DNA of 8,750 bases from Ruminococcus flavefaciens (GCA_002371825.1 DFHF01000069.1:11321-20070), one strand, 5' to 3'. Shown: positions 1-5,744, counted from the first letter of the stretch. Notes: a model not told the origin generated them from the sequence alone. A program made the numbers and translations.

Positions 1-528
1 GAAACCATCGAAGAAGTTGATGAAAGGAACACGGCTCTTGATAGAAGCAAGATGAGCAACAGCAGCGAGATCCATAACTTCCTGAGGATTTGTCTCAGCG
101 AGCATTGCAAAACCGGTCTGACGACAAGCGTAAACGTCAGAGTGGTCACCGAAAATATTCAGTGCGTGAGAAGCAACACAACGTGCAGAAACATGGAATA
201 CGCAAGGAAGCAGCTCACCGGCAATCTTGTACATATTCGGGATCATGAGAAGAAGACCCTGAGAAGCTGTATAGGTTGTAGTAAGAGCACCAGCGTTCAG
301 TGAACCGTGAACAGTACCTGCTGCACCAGCCTCAGACTGCATCTCCTCAACCTTAACGGTTGTTCCGAAAATGTTCTTGACACCCTGAGCTGACCACTGA
401 TCTACATAGTCTGCCATCGGGCTGGAAGGTGTGATCGGATAAATACCGGCAACTTCCGTGAAGGCGTATGAAACATATGCAGCGGCATTGTTACCGTCCA
501 TAGTTTTCATTTTTCTTTTGATAGCCAT
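1..528 (-). CDS. nifJ: Pyruvate:ferredoxin (flavodoxin) oxidoreductase, N-terminal part (runs off the left edge)
   Basis: Oxidises pyruvate with CoA to acetyl-CoA and CO2, reducing ferredoxin; a central cytoplasmic enzyme of anaerobic fermentation. The 176 visible codons are open from ATG at 528 to the window edge and match the start of domain I of PFOR. Clear family motifs are YPITPSSPMADYVDQW (residues 30-45), EMQSEAGAAG (62-71), ALTTTYTASQGLLLMIPNMY (81-100), HVSAR (112-116) and IFGDHSDV. By correspondence with the Desulfovibrio africanus enzyme, Thr33, Glu66 and Arg116 line the thiamine diphosphate/pyruvate site. The start is fixed by AGGAGG (537-542) at normal spacing and by the family's usual N-terminus. 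The full protein is normally about 1170-1200 residues, so most of the gene, including the Fe-S and TPP domains, lies outside. The promoter and a Rex-like operator sit just upstream. Confidence 0.97.
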   Translation of the reverse strand, partial: MAIKRKMKTMDGNNAAAYVSYAFTEVAGIYPITPSSPMADYVDQWSAQGVKNIFGTTVKVEEMQSEAGAAGTVHGSLNAGALTTTYTASQGLLLMIPNMYKIAGELLPCVFHVSARCVASHALNIFGDHSDVYACRQTGFAMLAETNPQEVMDLAAVAHLASIKSRVPFINFFDGF

Positions 529-575
529 AGGAATGACCTCCTGAAAATAGATTTAAGGGGTTATAGAATGGTTGT

Positions 576-593
576 TTGTTAAAGAGTTAACCA
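576..593. promoter_or_regulatory. Probable Rex (redox-sensing repressor) operator in the nifJ leader
   Basis: The + strand reads TTGTTAA-AGAG-TTAACCA. The Rex operator consensus known from clostridia is TTGTTAA-N4-TTAACAA, so 13 of 14 defined positions match. The site lies about 12-30 nt downstream of the predicted nifJ start point (near 605), where a bound repressor would block elongation or open-complex escape. Rex binds DNA when NADH/NAD+ is low, and fermentation genes including PFOR are recorded Rex targets in Firmicutes. That this site is bound is inference; no rex gene is in the window. Confidence 0.72.
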
Positions 594-611
594 TGTATAA
601 CTACTTCTGAT

Positions 612-640
612 ATTATAACACAAATAAGAACTTTTGTAAA
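612..640 (-). promoter_or_regulatory. Vegetative (SigA-type) promoter of nifJ
   Basis: Read on the minus strand: -35 TTTACA (635-640), a 17-nt spacer, and a perfect -10 TATAAT (612-617). The spacer ends in TTGTGT, a TRTG-type extended -10. The predicted start is near 605, giving a leader of about 77 nt that contains the Rex-like site and the AGGAGG ribosome binding site. Confidence 0.8.
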
Positions 641-870
641 CACCTTTTTTTTAAATATTAATCTGTTTTTGTCATAGAAATCCACAGCGTATTTTTAGCA
701 AAATTGCCAAAAAGCCGTTTATCCGCACTATTTCGGGAAAAATAATTATCAAAATAACAGTATGATAACAACCTTTGCCAGCAAATGTACATAATGTGAT
801 ATTACGGTTCGTATAATTTGTGAAAAGTGACGGAAATCAAGTCCGGAATGAAAAAAAATCGGGATTTCAC

Positions 871-899
871 TTGACGTGCCCCCGAAAATCATGTATAAT
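871..899 (+). promoter_or_regulatory. Strong promoter of a short noncoding transcript
   Basis: TTGACG (871-876), a 17-nt spacer and a perfect TATAAT (894-899). The expected start point is near 906, exactly where a 30-nt hairpin begins. It points away from nifJ and toward the 3' end of spoVAC. No protein gene follows on this strand before the terminator at 994-1023. Confidence 0.78.
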
Positions 900-905
900 A
901 ACTGT

Positions 906-1022
906 AGTGTTAAATAATCTTTAATTATTAACACTCGTTTTGTTGTCTCCTTTCTTTTGTTCTACACATATTTATTTTAATTTTTCTGTGTGAAAGCAGG
1001 GCATATGCCCTGCTTATTTTTT
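906..1022 (+). ncRNA. Candidate small RNA, about 117 nt
   Basis: The transcript is bounded by a near-consensus promoter (871-899) and an intrinsic terminator (994-1023), and contains no start-to-stop reading frame. Its first 30 nt (906-935) form a hairpin: AGTGTTAA pairs with TTAACACT, extended by four more pairs after one bulged A, with a short AU-rich loop. The middle (936-990) is unstructured and pyrimidine-rich. It includes TCTCCTTTC (946-954), complementary to AAAGGAG-type Shine-Dalgarno sequences such as that of the adjacent spoVAC gene. A 5' hairpin, an open CU-rich segment and a terminator hairpin is the usual architecture of Gram-positive trans-acting sRNAs. I recognise no Rfam family; it is shorter than normal 6S RNA. 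Function unknown. Confidence 0.6.
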
Positions 1023-1023
1023 T
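994..1023 (+). terminator. Intrinsic terminator of the small RNA
   Basis: A perfect 22-nt palindrome (994-1015; arms AAGCAGGGCAT and ATGCCCTGCTT) is followed by TTATTTTTTT. On the minus strand the palindrome is followed only by TTTC, so it is mainly a plus-strand terminator, although it also lies just past the stop codon of spoVAC and may slow transcription from there. Confidence 0.85.
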
Positions 1024-1039
1024 GCATATGCGGCAGGCT

Positions 1040-1477
1040 CTACATTATTAAATAGTATATTATACCGTATAGAACAGATGCGGCGCTGCCGTAGAGTATT
1101 ACCGGTCCGGCGATAGTGAATATCTTTGTGCCTACTCCGAGTATGAAGCCTTCGGACCTTGCCTCTATTGCCGCAGAGCTTATGGCGTTGGAGAAGCCGG
1201 TTATGGGGACGAGAGTTCCTGCGCCGGCGAATTTAGCAAGTCTGCCGTAGAGTCCGGGGCCTGTGAGCAGGGAGGAAGATACGATGAGTATAACAGACGT
1301 CCACAGAGCCGCAGAGCTGTGGCTGATACCGTAGCCTTCAAGTGCGGAGAGTATCAGCTGCCCGATAACGCAGATGCTTCCTCCTGTGACGAATGCGGCA
1401 GGCACGTTGACCCGTGAGTTGGACTTCGGCGAGGCCCGGCGGGTCATATCGCTGTATAATTCAGGGGATATGTTCAT
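1040..1477 (-). CDS. spoVAC: SpoVAC-family spore inner-membrane protein
   Basis: A 145-residue integral membrane protein. In Bacillus, SpoVAC is part of the SpoVA channel that moves Ca-dipicolinate into the forespore and out during germination, and it can behave as a mechanosensitive channel. Family signatures here: GGSICVIGQ (residues 32-40), FAGAGTLVPITGFSNAIS (83-100), AAIEARSEG (102-110), then AGPVILYG (123-130). The combination GF.N with SAA.E..SEG favours SpoVAC over the shorter SpoVAE paralogue. Hydrophobic spans lie near residues 27-46, 57-75, 84-104 and 119-142. ATG at 1477 has AAAGGAG (1486-1492) at ideal spacing. It stands alone: no spoVAD or spoVAE is adjacent, unlike the Bacillus operon, and a terminator separates it from the kinase operon. 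A possible forespore-type promoter precedes it. Whether the host sporulates cannot be told from here. Confidence 0.88.
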   Translation of the reverse strand: MNISPELYSDMTRRASPKSNSRVNVPAAFVTGGSICVIGQLILSALEGYGISHSSAALWTSVILIVSSSLLTGPGLYGRLAKFAGAGTLVPITGFSNAISSAAIEARSEGFILGVGTKIFTIAGPVILYGSAASVLYGIIYYLIM

Positions 1478-1498
1478 GGCAAAAACTCCTTTCAGGGG

Positions 1499-1527
1499 TA
1501 GTATTGCCTTTTCTTTGGAAAATATGC
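1499..1527 (-). promoter_or_regulatory. Possible forespore (SigG/SigF-type) promoter of spoVAC
   Basis: Read on the minus strand: GCATA (1523-1527), a 17-nt spacer, and AATACTA (1499-1505). The SigG pattern known from Bacillus is about GHATR, 17-18 nt, CATNHTA, so only the first base of the -10 differs. The overlapping GGCAATACTA also fits the SigF -10 pattern GGNRANANTW, with a slightly short spacer. The SigA fit is poor (3/6 or worse in both boxes). The implied leader is only about 15 nt, and the -35 overlaps the preceding terminator, which lowers confidence. Confidence 0.35.
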
Positions 1528-1575
1528 AAAAAGGGACACCAACAGGCCTGATGCCTTCGGTGTCCCTTGCTTTTT
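1528..1575 (-). terminator. Terminator of the two-component operon (bidirectional in form)
   Basis: A 10-bp stem, AAGGGACACC (1531-1540) with GGTGTCCCTT (1559-1568), encloses a smaller AGGC/GCCT hairpin. It is flanked by A5 on the left (T-run for the minus strand) and by GCTTTTTT on the right (T-run for the plus strand). It lies 26 nt past the kinase stop codon and insulates spoVAC from the operon. Confidence 0.85.
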
Positions 1576-1601
1576 TATTGACTTTCAGACTTGTATGCAG
1601 C

Positions 1602-3635
1602 TTACATAGTCACAACAAAGCAGATACTGCTGCCCTCGTTGTTTTCGACGTGTACCTTGAATTTGTGTTTGTCGATTATGGATTTTGCTATTGCAAGACC
1701 AAGACCGTAGCCTCCGGTCGCACGGTTTCTGGACTCATCGCTGCGGAAGAATCTCTCGAATATCTTGTCCTTGTCCTCTTCCTTGATACCCTGACCGGTG
1801 TTGAATACTGAGAATACCTTCTTGTCACCGAGTCTTTCAAGTGTGACCTTTACTGTTCCGCCGTCCTTGGAGTATTTCAGGGCATTGTCGATGAATATTG
1901 CAGCCATCTGCTTGATATGCTTTTCGCTTCCGCTGATGGAAATGCCGTCCTCGACCTGGACAACAAAGTTCTTGTTGTTTTCAAAGGCCTGACACTCAAA
2001 GGGCAGGGCAGTATTGATTATAGCCTTGCTGAGGTCGAATTCAGTGACGATAAAGTCTGTAGAGGTGTTGTTTTCGAGTCTGGTAAGATTCAGAAGGTCG
2101 TTTACCAGGATATTCATTCTCTCGGTCTGGGACTTGATGTAGGTGAGCCACTTGTTTTCGCCTATTTCTCCTGCCAGAACGTCTGCATTGGCTGAGATGA
2201 CTGTTACAGGAGTTTTCAGCTCGTGGCTTGCGTCAGAGACGAATTGCTTCTGCTTCTCGAAAGCAGACTTGAGAGGCTTGATTATCTGACGGCTGAGGAA
2301 ATATGCAGCCGCAGTCAGAGCCAGGAAGGAGAGTGCTCCTATTGTGATAGTAGTACGGTACAGCTTGTTGAGCATATCCAGCTCGGCGCTTTTGTCGGTG
2401 AACACCAGAAGGGTTCCGTTGTCCTTATCCTGACGGTAGAACTGGAAATTATTGAGTGTACCTGTGTCACTGCCGGAATCGAGTATCTTGTTGATATACT
2501 TCTGGGCAGTATCCTCTGTGAGTTCGTCGTTGTTTCTTGAAGCAAGGAAATTTCCGGATGTATCGGCCATAACGATGAAGAAATCGATGGAGCCGAGTGA
2601 CTTCGGCACCTGTTCAGCGCCGGCACGTTTCGGGAAATTGCGCTTGACACCGGAATCCTTGACGTTATTGCCTGCGGATGTGTTTGCAAGGGAGGCTATT
2701 GAGCCGTTCCCGTTTCCATTGAGTGAACCGATACCTGTATCTTCTGCGGAAGCTGCCTCTGTGCTTTCTTCGGCATCATCGGTATCGGGAGCTTCGTCAG
2801 TGGATATATCGGGCTGAATTTCCTTACTTTCCGGTTCCGCTTCGGGCTTCGGAGCCTGATACGGGAAGTTCCACTGCTGCTCGTTCTTTTTATCGTCGCC
2901 TTTATTTTGGCCGTTCGGGTCTCCCCAATACGGATTATAGGGCTGTCCCCAGCCCCATCCCCAACCCCAGCCCCAGCCATTCCAGTAGGGGTCTCCGTAC
3001 CACTGAGGGTACTGCGGTGATGATGGAGTTTTATCATTCTCATTTGGCTCTATGCGTTCTTCCTCGGAGTGCTTGTCACTGTTTTTGTCCTTTGGAGGAG
3101 CGGATGGTGATGTAGAAGAAGGCTGCTGTGTAACAGGCTCCTGAGGCTTGGGCGTCTCTGTTTTAGGAGCTTCTGTTTCCGGCTGAGCAGCCGGTTCTGT
3201 TTCGATGATCTCGGGCTCTGAATAGGGAGTTTCCTCTTCAAATGTCTCTTCTTCGACAGGAGCCTCTGTATCTGCTTCGGTGGTAATGTCTGCGGTAGTA
3301 GTTGTTGAGCTGGTTGTAACAGTTGTGGTTTCTGTTACGGCTTCTGTTGTTGTGACCGGAGGACCGTCATTGCCTGGTTCGCCCTCGGGCTTTGAGGGAG
3401 GCGGATCCTCGATCATATGGTCATCGGGCTCGAACTTGTCCGGAGGCAGGTAGTTGAAGTCGGAAACGGTATCGTCGTATTCTACTCCTGCGGCGATCTG
3501 CTTAAGAACAGTTCTTGACTGCCTTTCCATGACCATTTTCATAATGATATTTACGGAGCCGAGAACGGCAATGAACAGAGCAAGAAGAATTGCGGTGATT
3601 ATGCCGAACAGCTTCATATGGGCTTTCCTGAACAT
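1602..3635 (-). CDS. Membrane sensor histidine kinase with a long Pro/Thr/Trp-rich extracellular insert
   Basis: Second gene of a two-component operon; it should autophosphorylate and pass phosphate to the regulator encoded just upstream. 677 residues: TM1 about 8-33, extracellular region about 34-427, TM2 about 428-447, then HisKA with H box SDASHELKTP (phospho-acceptor His471) and HATPase with N box DNALKYS (583-589), NTGQG (612-616), FERFF (626-630) and GGYGLGLAI (641-649). The catalytic core and the membrane-proximal PAS-like part (about 346-427) match a common clostridial kinase family. The unusual part is residues about 65-345, where Thr/Pro/Glu-rich sequence, a WG-repeat patch (219-230) and an acidic Ser/Asn/Gly-rich stretch push the sensor away from the membrane or through the wall. 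Met at 3635 has AAGGAGGT (3645-3652), which overlaps the regulator's stop codon, implying translational coupling. The ligand is unknown. Confidence 0.93.
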   Translation of the reverse strand: MFRKAHMKLFGIITAILLALFIAVLGSVNIIMKMVMERQSRTVLKQIAAGVEYDDTVSDFNYLPPDKFEPDDHMIEDPPPSKPEGEPGNDGPPVTTTEAVTETTTVTTSSTTTTADITTEADTEAPVEEETFEEETPYSEPEIIETEPAAQPETEAPKTETPKPQEPVTQQPSSTSPSAPPKDKNSDKHSEEERIEPNENDKTPSSPQYPQWYGDPYWNGWGWGWGWGWGQPYNPYWGDPNGQNKGDDKKNEQQWNFPYQAPKPEAEPESKEIQPDISTDEAPDTDDAEESTEAASAEDTGIGSLNGNGNGSIASLANTSAGNNVKDSGVKRNFPKRAGAEQVPKSLGSIDFFIVMADTSGNFLASRNNDELTEDTAQKYINKILDSGSDTGTLNNFQFYRQDKDNGTLLVFTDKSAELDMLNKLYRTTITIGALSFLALTAAAYFLSRQIIKPLKSAFEKQKQFVSDASHELKTPVTVISANADVLAGEIGENKWLTYIKSQTERMNILVNDLLNLTRLENNTSTDFIVTEFDLSKAIINTALPFECQAFENNKNFVVQVEDGISISGSEKHIKQMAAIFIDNALKYSKDGGTVKVTLERLGDKKVFSVFNTGQGIKEEDKDKIFERFFRSDESRNRATGGYGLGLAIAKSIIDKHKFKVHVENNEGSSICFVVTM
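2947..2976 (-). repeat. Five hexanucleotide repeats with GGGG runs, encoding the WG patch of the kinase
   Basis: On the plus strand CCCCAN is repeated five times in tandem (third-base variants G, T, A, G, G). On the coding strand this gives five GGGG runs, each separated by 2 nt, reading in frame as Trp-Gly five times. Unit changes would keep the frame and only lengthen or shorten the WG tract. The same sequence satisfies the simple rule for a G-quadruplex, in DNA or in the mRNA. Confidence 0.85.
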
Positions 3636-3650
3636 ATAGCCGGCACCTCC

Positions 3651-4319
3651 TTATTCCAGCGAATAACCTATGCCTCGGGCAGTTTTTATCTGCACAGGAG
3701 CGGATATCACTGACAGCTTCTTTCTCAGGAATGATATGTATACCTCGATATTATTGTACTCAACATCGCTCTCGTAGCCCCAGATCTTTTCGATTATCCT
3801 TTCCTTCGGGAGTATCTGGTGGGGGTTGGAGATGAGCAGCTCCATTATCTGGTATTCCTTCAGGCTGAGCTTTACATCGTTTCCCTCCCAGATGACTGAG
3901 CAGGTGTTCTTGTTGAGCTCAAGGCCGTTGTAGTCCAGCTTGTTCTCGTCGATTATCTCGCCCTTGCGTCTTGTAAGGGCACGGACTCTTGCCAGAAGCT
4001 CGCCTGTGACAAATGGCTTTGTAAGGTAATCGTCTGCGCCGCTGTCGAGACCGTTTATCTTATCCTCGATCTCGCTCTTTGCAGTCAGGAGCAGGACTGG
4101 TGTGGATATTTTTTCTTTTCTGAGCTTTTTCAGTACCTCGAAGCCGTTCATTCCCGGCAGCATTATATCGAGGATTATACATTCATAAACGCCGCTCATA
4201 GCGTTGTCAAGACCGTCTATACCGTCATAGGAAGTATCGACGGTGTACATATTTCTTCTGAGTATCTCGCTGAGGGCATCAGCGAGCTGTATCTCATCCT
4301 CAACAACAAGTATTCTCAT
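3651..4319 (-). CDS. OmpR/PhoB-family response regulator
   Basis: DNA-binding partner of the kinase downstream; 222 residues. The receiver domain (1-118) has the acidic pocket ED (7-8), phospho-acceptor Asp51 in ILDIMLPG, switch Thr79 in LLTAK, and Lys101 in LTKPF. A winged-helix DNA-binding domain follows (about 125-222), with the family pattern LSLKEYQIMELLISNP, then RIIEKIWGY, VYISFLRKKL and the wing RGIGYSLE. All key residues are intact, so it should be active. An in-frame ATG six codons upstream (4337) was rejected: it has no ribosome binding site, whereas the chosen ATG follows AAGGAAGG at good spacing and gives the classic MRILVVEDE start. The gap to the kinase is 15 nt. Target genes are unknown; autoregulation or control of the divergent gene at 4617 is possible but only inferred. 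Confidence 0.95.
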   Translation of the reverse strand: MRILVVEDEIQLADALSEILRRNMYTVDTSYDGIDGLDNAMSGVYECIILDIMLPGMNGFEVLKKLRKEKISTPVLLLTAKSEIEDKINGLDSGADDYLTKPFVTGELLARVRALTRRKGEIIDENKLDYNGLELNKNTCSVIWEGNDVKLSLKEYQIMELLISNPHQILPKERIIEKIWGYESDVEYNNIEVYISFLRKKLSVISAPVQIKTARGIGYSLE

Positions 4320-4402
4320 ATAGTGACCTTCCTTCATGATATGGCAGCTTTCCGGACAGCGGGAAAAGCATATGCGGATCAGCTTATAAATATCTATTAT
4401 AT

Positions 4403-4411
4403 ATTATACCA
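4403..4411 (-). promoter_or_regulatory. Extended -10 promoter of the two-component operon
   Basis: On the minus strand TGTGG precedes a perfect TATAAT (4403-4408), i.e. a TRTGN extended -10. No good -35 lies 16-18 nt upstream, as is common for extended -10 promoters, so activation by a bound regulator is possible. The leader to the regulator start is about 75-80 nt. Confidence 0.6.
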
Positions 4412-4447
4412 CAAAAGATTGAAATAAGCTTAAAATAGTATATTGTT

Positions 4448-4461
4448 TAATCAATTGATTA
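4448..4461. repeat. 14-bp perfect palindrome between the divergent promoters
   Basis: TAATCAATTGATTA is fully self-complementary. It lies about 40 bp upstream of the operon's -10 and about 64 bp upstream of the plus-strand -35, a plausible place for a dimeric regulator. OmpR-type regulators usually prefer direct repeats, so it may belong to another protein. No binding evidence is available from sequence alone. Confidence 0.35.
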
Positions 4462-4524
4462 GGAAAAAATCGCTCCTGCTTTTTGTGCATTTCAACAGTT
4501 TTCTTTGAAACGCCACAACAAATA

Positions 4525-4553
4525 TTGACTATGTGTTGAGTTTGTGTTAAAAT
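4525..4553 (+). promoter_or_regulatory. Promoter of the helical protein gene at 4617
   Basis: TTGACT (4525-4530), a 17-nt spacer ending in TTGTGT (TRTG-type extension), and TAAAAT (4548-4553). The predicted start is near 4560, leaving a leader of about 57 nt. Confidence 0.78.
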
Positions 4554-4568
4554 TAACTGGTACAGAGA

Positions 4569-4598
4569 ATACTAAGTATGCATACTTCGACGCATACT
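4569..4598. repeat. Cluster of ATACT half-sites in the leader, possible operator
   Basis: ATACT occurs in direct orientation at 4569, 4582 and 4594 and inverted (AGTAT) at 4575. Together they make ATACT-A-AGTAT (4569-4579) and a 14-bp perfect palindrome AAGTATGCATACTT (4574-4587). The block begins about 10 nt after the predicted start point and ends just before the ribosome binding site. It could be a repressor site, or in RNA a hairpin (AGTATGC with GCATACT). Confidence 0.4.
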
Positions 4599-4616
4599 AC
4601 CGGGAGGGACAGATCT

Positions 4617-5324
4617 ATGCTATCGCCGTCAGAACGCAGAAAAAACAATTTCGGTAAGTCGCTGCTGCCGTCATTCGGTGCGGAGATGAGGAAATATGAG
4701 GAGATATATCAATTATATATCAGCGAAGGCTATACCAAGGAGCTGTGTGAGCTGTATGCAGATACTTTCGTTAACGATGTGAAAAAGCCTGCGCCGGAGG
4801 ATATCATCCAGCTGGCTAAGCTGTATGACAGGATGCACGAAAATAAGACAGCTGATTTCTATCTCCAGATGCTTGAGAACAGAAAGCTCAGCGGTGATGA
4901 CAAGTACTATTACTGCATAGAAATGCTGAAGACCCAGAGTAAACTGGGCAGGTGGCGTGATGCTGAGGACTTCAGAACGGAGAATATCAATTTCCTTCAG
5001 AATTATTCTCAGAAGAAATCCATCCAGCAGCAGGCGGATCTGTATATTGCTCTTGCGCTTACTGACTGTGCTGCAAAGCATTACAAGGAGGCCGGCAAGC
5101 TTATGAGCTTCGGCTATAAGCCCCAGGGCAAGAACGATACAAAGCTGCTTGAGATCATGCTGACAGCTGTGTACATCTATGCAAAAAGCGGGGATATTCA
5201 CGGAGCAGCAGCAGCGGCCGACGGTGCAAGGACATACCTTAAGATGTTCAGCGAGTTCGAGTTCAGCTGGAGCAAGAAGTACTATGAAAAATGTATAGAT
5301 GAAGCTGCTGAAGGAATAATTTAA
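4617..5324 (+). CDS. Unrecognised cytoplasmic helical (TPR-like) protein
   Basis: 235 residues with no signal peptide or membrane span, and I recognise no named family. From about residue 24 to the end it is a chain of amphipathic helices of roughly 15-20 residues. Alternating Tyr/Leu/Ala positions look like tetratricopeptide-type repeats, for example around 63-86, 98-119, 137-161, 175-201 and 203-225. The first 20 residues are polar and basic. Such proteins usually act as protein-binding scaffolds; no catalytic motif is visible. The start at 4617 follows GGGAGGG at 8-nt spacing. An in-frame ATG 13 codons upstream (4578) lies inside the palindrome and has no ribosome binding site, so it was rejected. 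The gene is a single unit with its own promoter and terminator, divergent from the two-component operon, which may hint at joint regulation. Confidence 0.82.
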   Translation: MLSPSERRKNNFGKSLLPSFGAEMRKYEEIYQLYISEGYTKELCELYADTFVNDVKKPAPEDIIQLAKLYDRMHENKTADFYLQMLENRKLSGDDKYYYCIEMLKTQSKLGRWRDAEDFRTENINFLQNYSQKKSIQQQADLYIALALTDCAAKHYKEAGKLMSFGYKPQGKNDTKLLEIMLTAVYIYAKSGDIHGAAAAADGARTYLKMFSEFEFSWSKKYYEKCIDEAAEGII

Positions 5325-5332
5325 TTAAAAAG

Positions 5333-5354
5333 AGGAGCCGCAAGGCTCCTTTTT
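5333..5354 (+). terminator. Intrinsic terminator after the helical protein gene
   Basis: Stem AGGAGCC (5333-5339) with GGCTCCT (5344-5350), closed by a stable GCAA tetraloop, followed by TTTTT. It lies 8 nt past the stop codon. Confidence 0.9.
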
Positions 5355-5710
5355 GCTGTGATAAGATTGTGATAAAATATTGAAAATTCAAAATTATTTC
5401 ATGAATTCGTGAAAAATAAATTCGTTCACTCAAATAATTAAAGTTTGATGAGAAGCTTAAAAAAGCCGAATATTTCACATTTGGTAAAGTTAAATATTAA
5501 ATATACGATTGGTATACCGAGGCTTTTTGCCTGTATCAAGTAAAAAATGAGAGTTTTGTACCGGAACTGGTACAGCTGAATTATACTGAAAATTAATAAA
5601 AACGGTCTGCAAAATAAATTATAAAAACTATTTATATATTCACATTATATTAATATAAATCAATGTATTATTAATAGCAACATAGTGATAAAATCGAGCA
5701 ATATTTTCAA
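5355..5710. other. AT-rich region without a gene, holding several inverted repeats
   Basis: No open frame with a ribosome binding site is visible on either strand. It holds a near-palindrome at 5398-5413 (TTCATGAATTCGTGAA, 14 of 16 positions). AAAAAGCC (5460-5467) is complementary to GGCTTTTT (5521-5528) and encloses a second stem, AATATTT/AAATATT (5469-5475 with 5492-5498), and the palindrome GGTATACC (5511-5518). There is also a compact hairpin TGTACC-GGAACT-GGTACA (5557-5574). These could be regulatory or remnants of RNA structure. I cannot assign them. Confidence 0.5.
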
Positions 5711-5739
5711 TTGATTCTCTTGCTGCTTTGCTTTATAAT
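5711..5739 (+). promoter_or_regulatory. Promoter of the large candidate structured RNA
   Basis: TTGATT (5711-5716), a 17-nt spacer and a perfect TATAAT (5734-5739). The expected start is at 5745-5746, which is where the first long hairpin begins. Confidence 0.72.
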
Positions 5740-5744
5740 ACAAT

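Noticed and set aside
52..303. Plus-strand open frame opposite nifJ
   Set aside because: Antisense shadow of a highly conserved enzyme; no ribosome binding site.
612..616. Asn in place of the usual first Asp of the kinase G1 box (residue 612, NTGQG; coordinates here are residue numbers), suspected as an inactivating change
   Set aside because: This N.G.G form is common in the same clostridial kinase family and all other catalytic boxes are intact.
749..934. Minus-strand open frame of 61 codons with a GTG start
   Set aside because: It overlaps the strong plus-strand promoter and small RNA, has no ribosome binding site, and shows no recognisable sequence.
906..935. GTTAA...TTAAC arms in the small RNA hairpin as a second Rex site
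   Set aside because: The spacing between the arms is far larger than the 4 bp of the clostridial operator, and the position and bulge fit an RNA stem.
2339..3241. Open frames of 63-116 codons in other minus-strand frames within the kinase insert, as a possible sign of a frameshift or second gene
   Set aside because: The kinase frame is continuous from TM1 to the last catalytic box; the low-complexity codons simply leave other frames open.
1001..4375. Palindrome GCATATGC found three times (1001, 1024, 4368) as a possible repeated genomic signal
   Set aside because: One copy is the tip of a terminator, one lies next to it, and the third is in an unrelated leader; too few to claim a pattern.
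5263..5478. Minus-strand open frame of 71 codons
   Set aside because: It overlaps the 3' end of the real plus-strand gene and its terminator, has no ribosome binding site, and has the composition of translated AT-rich noncoding DNA.
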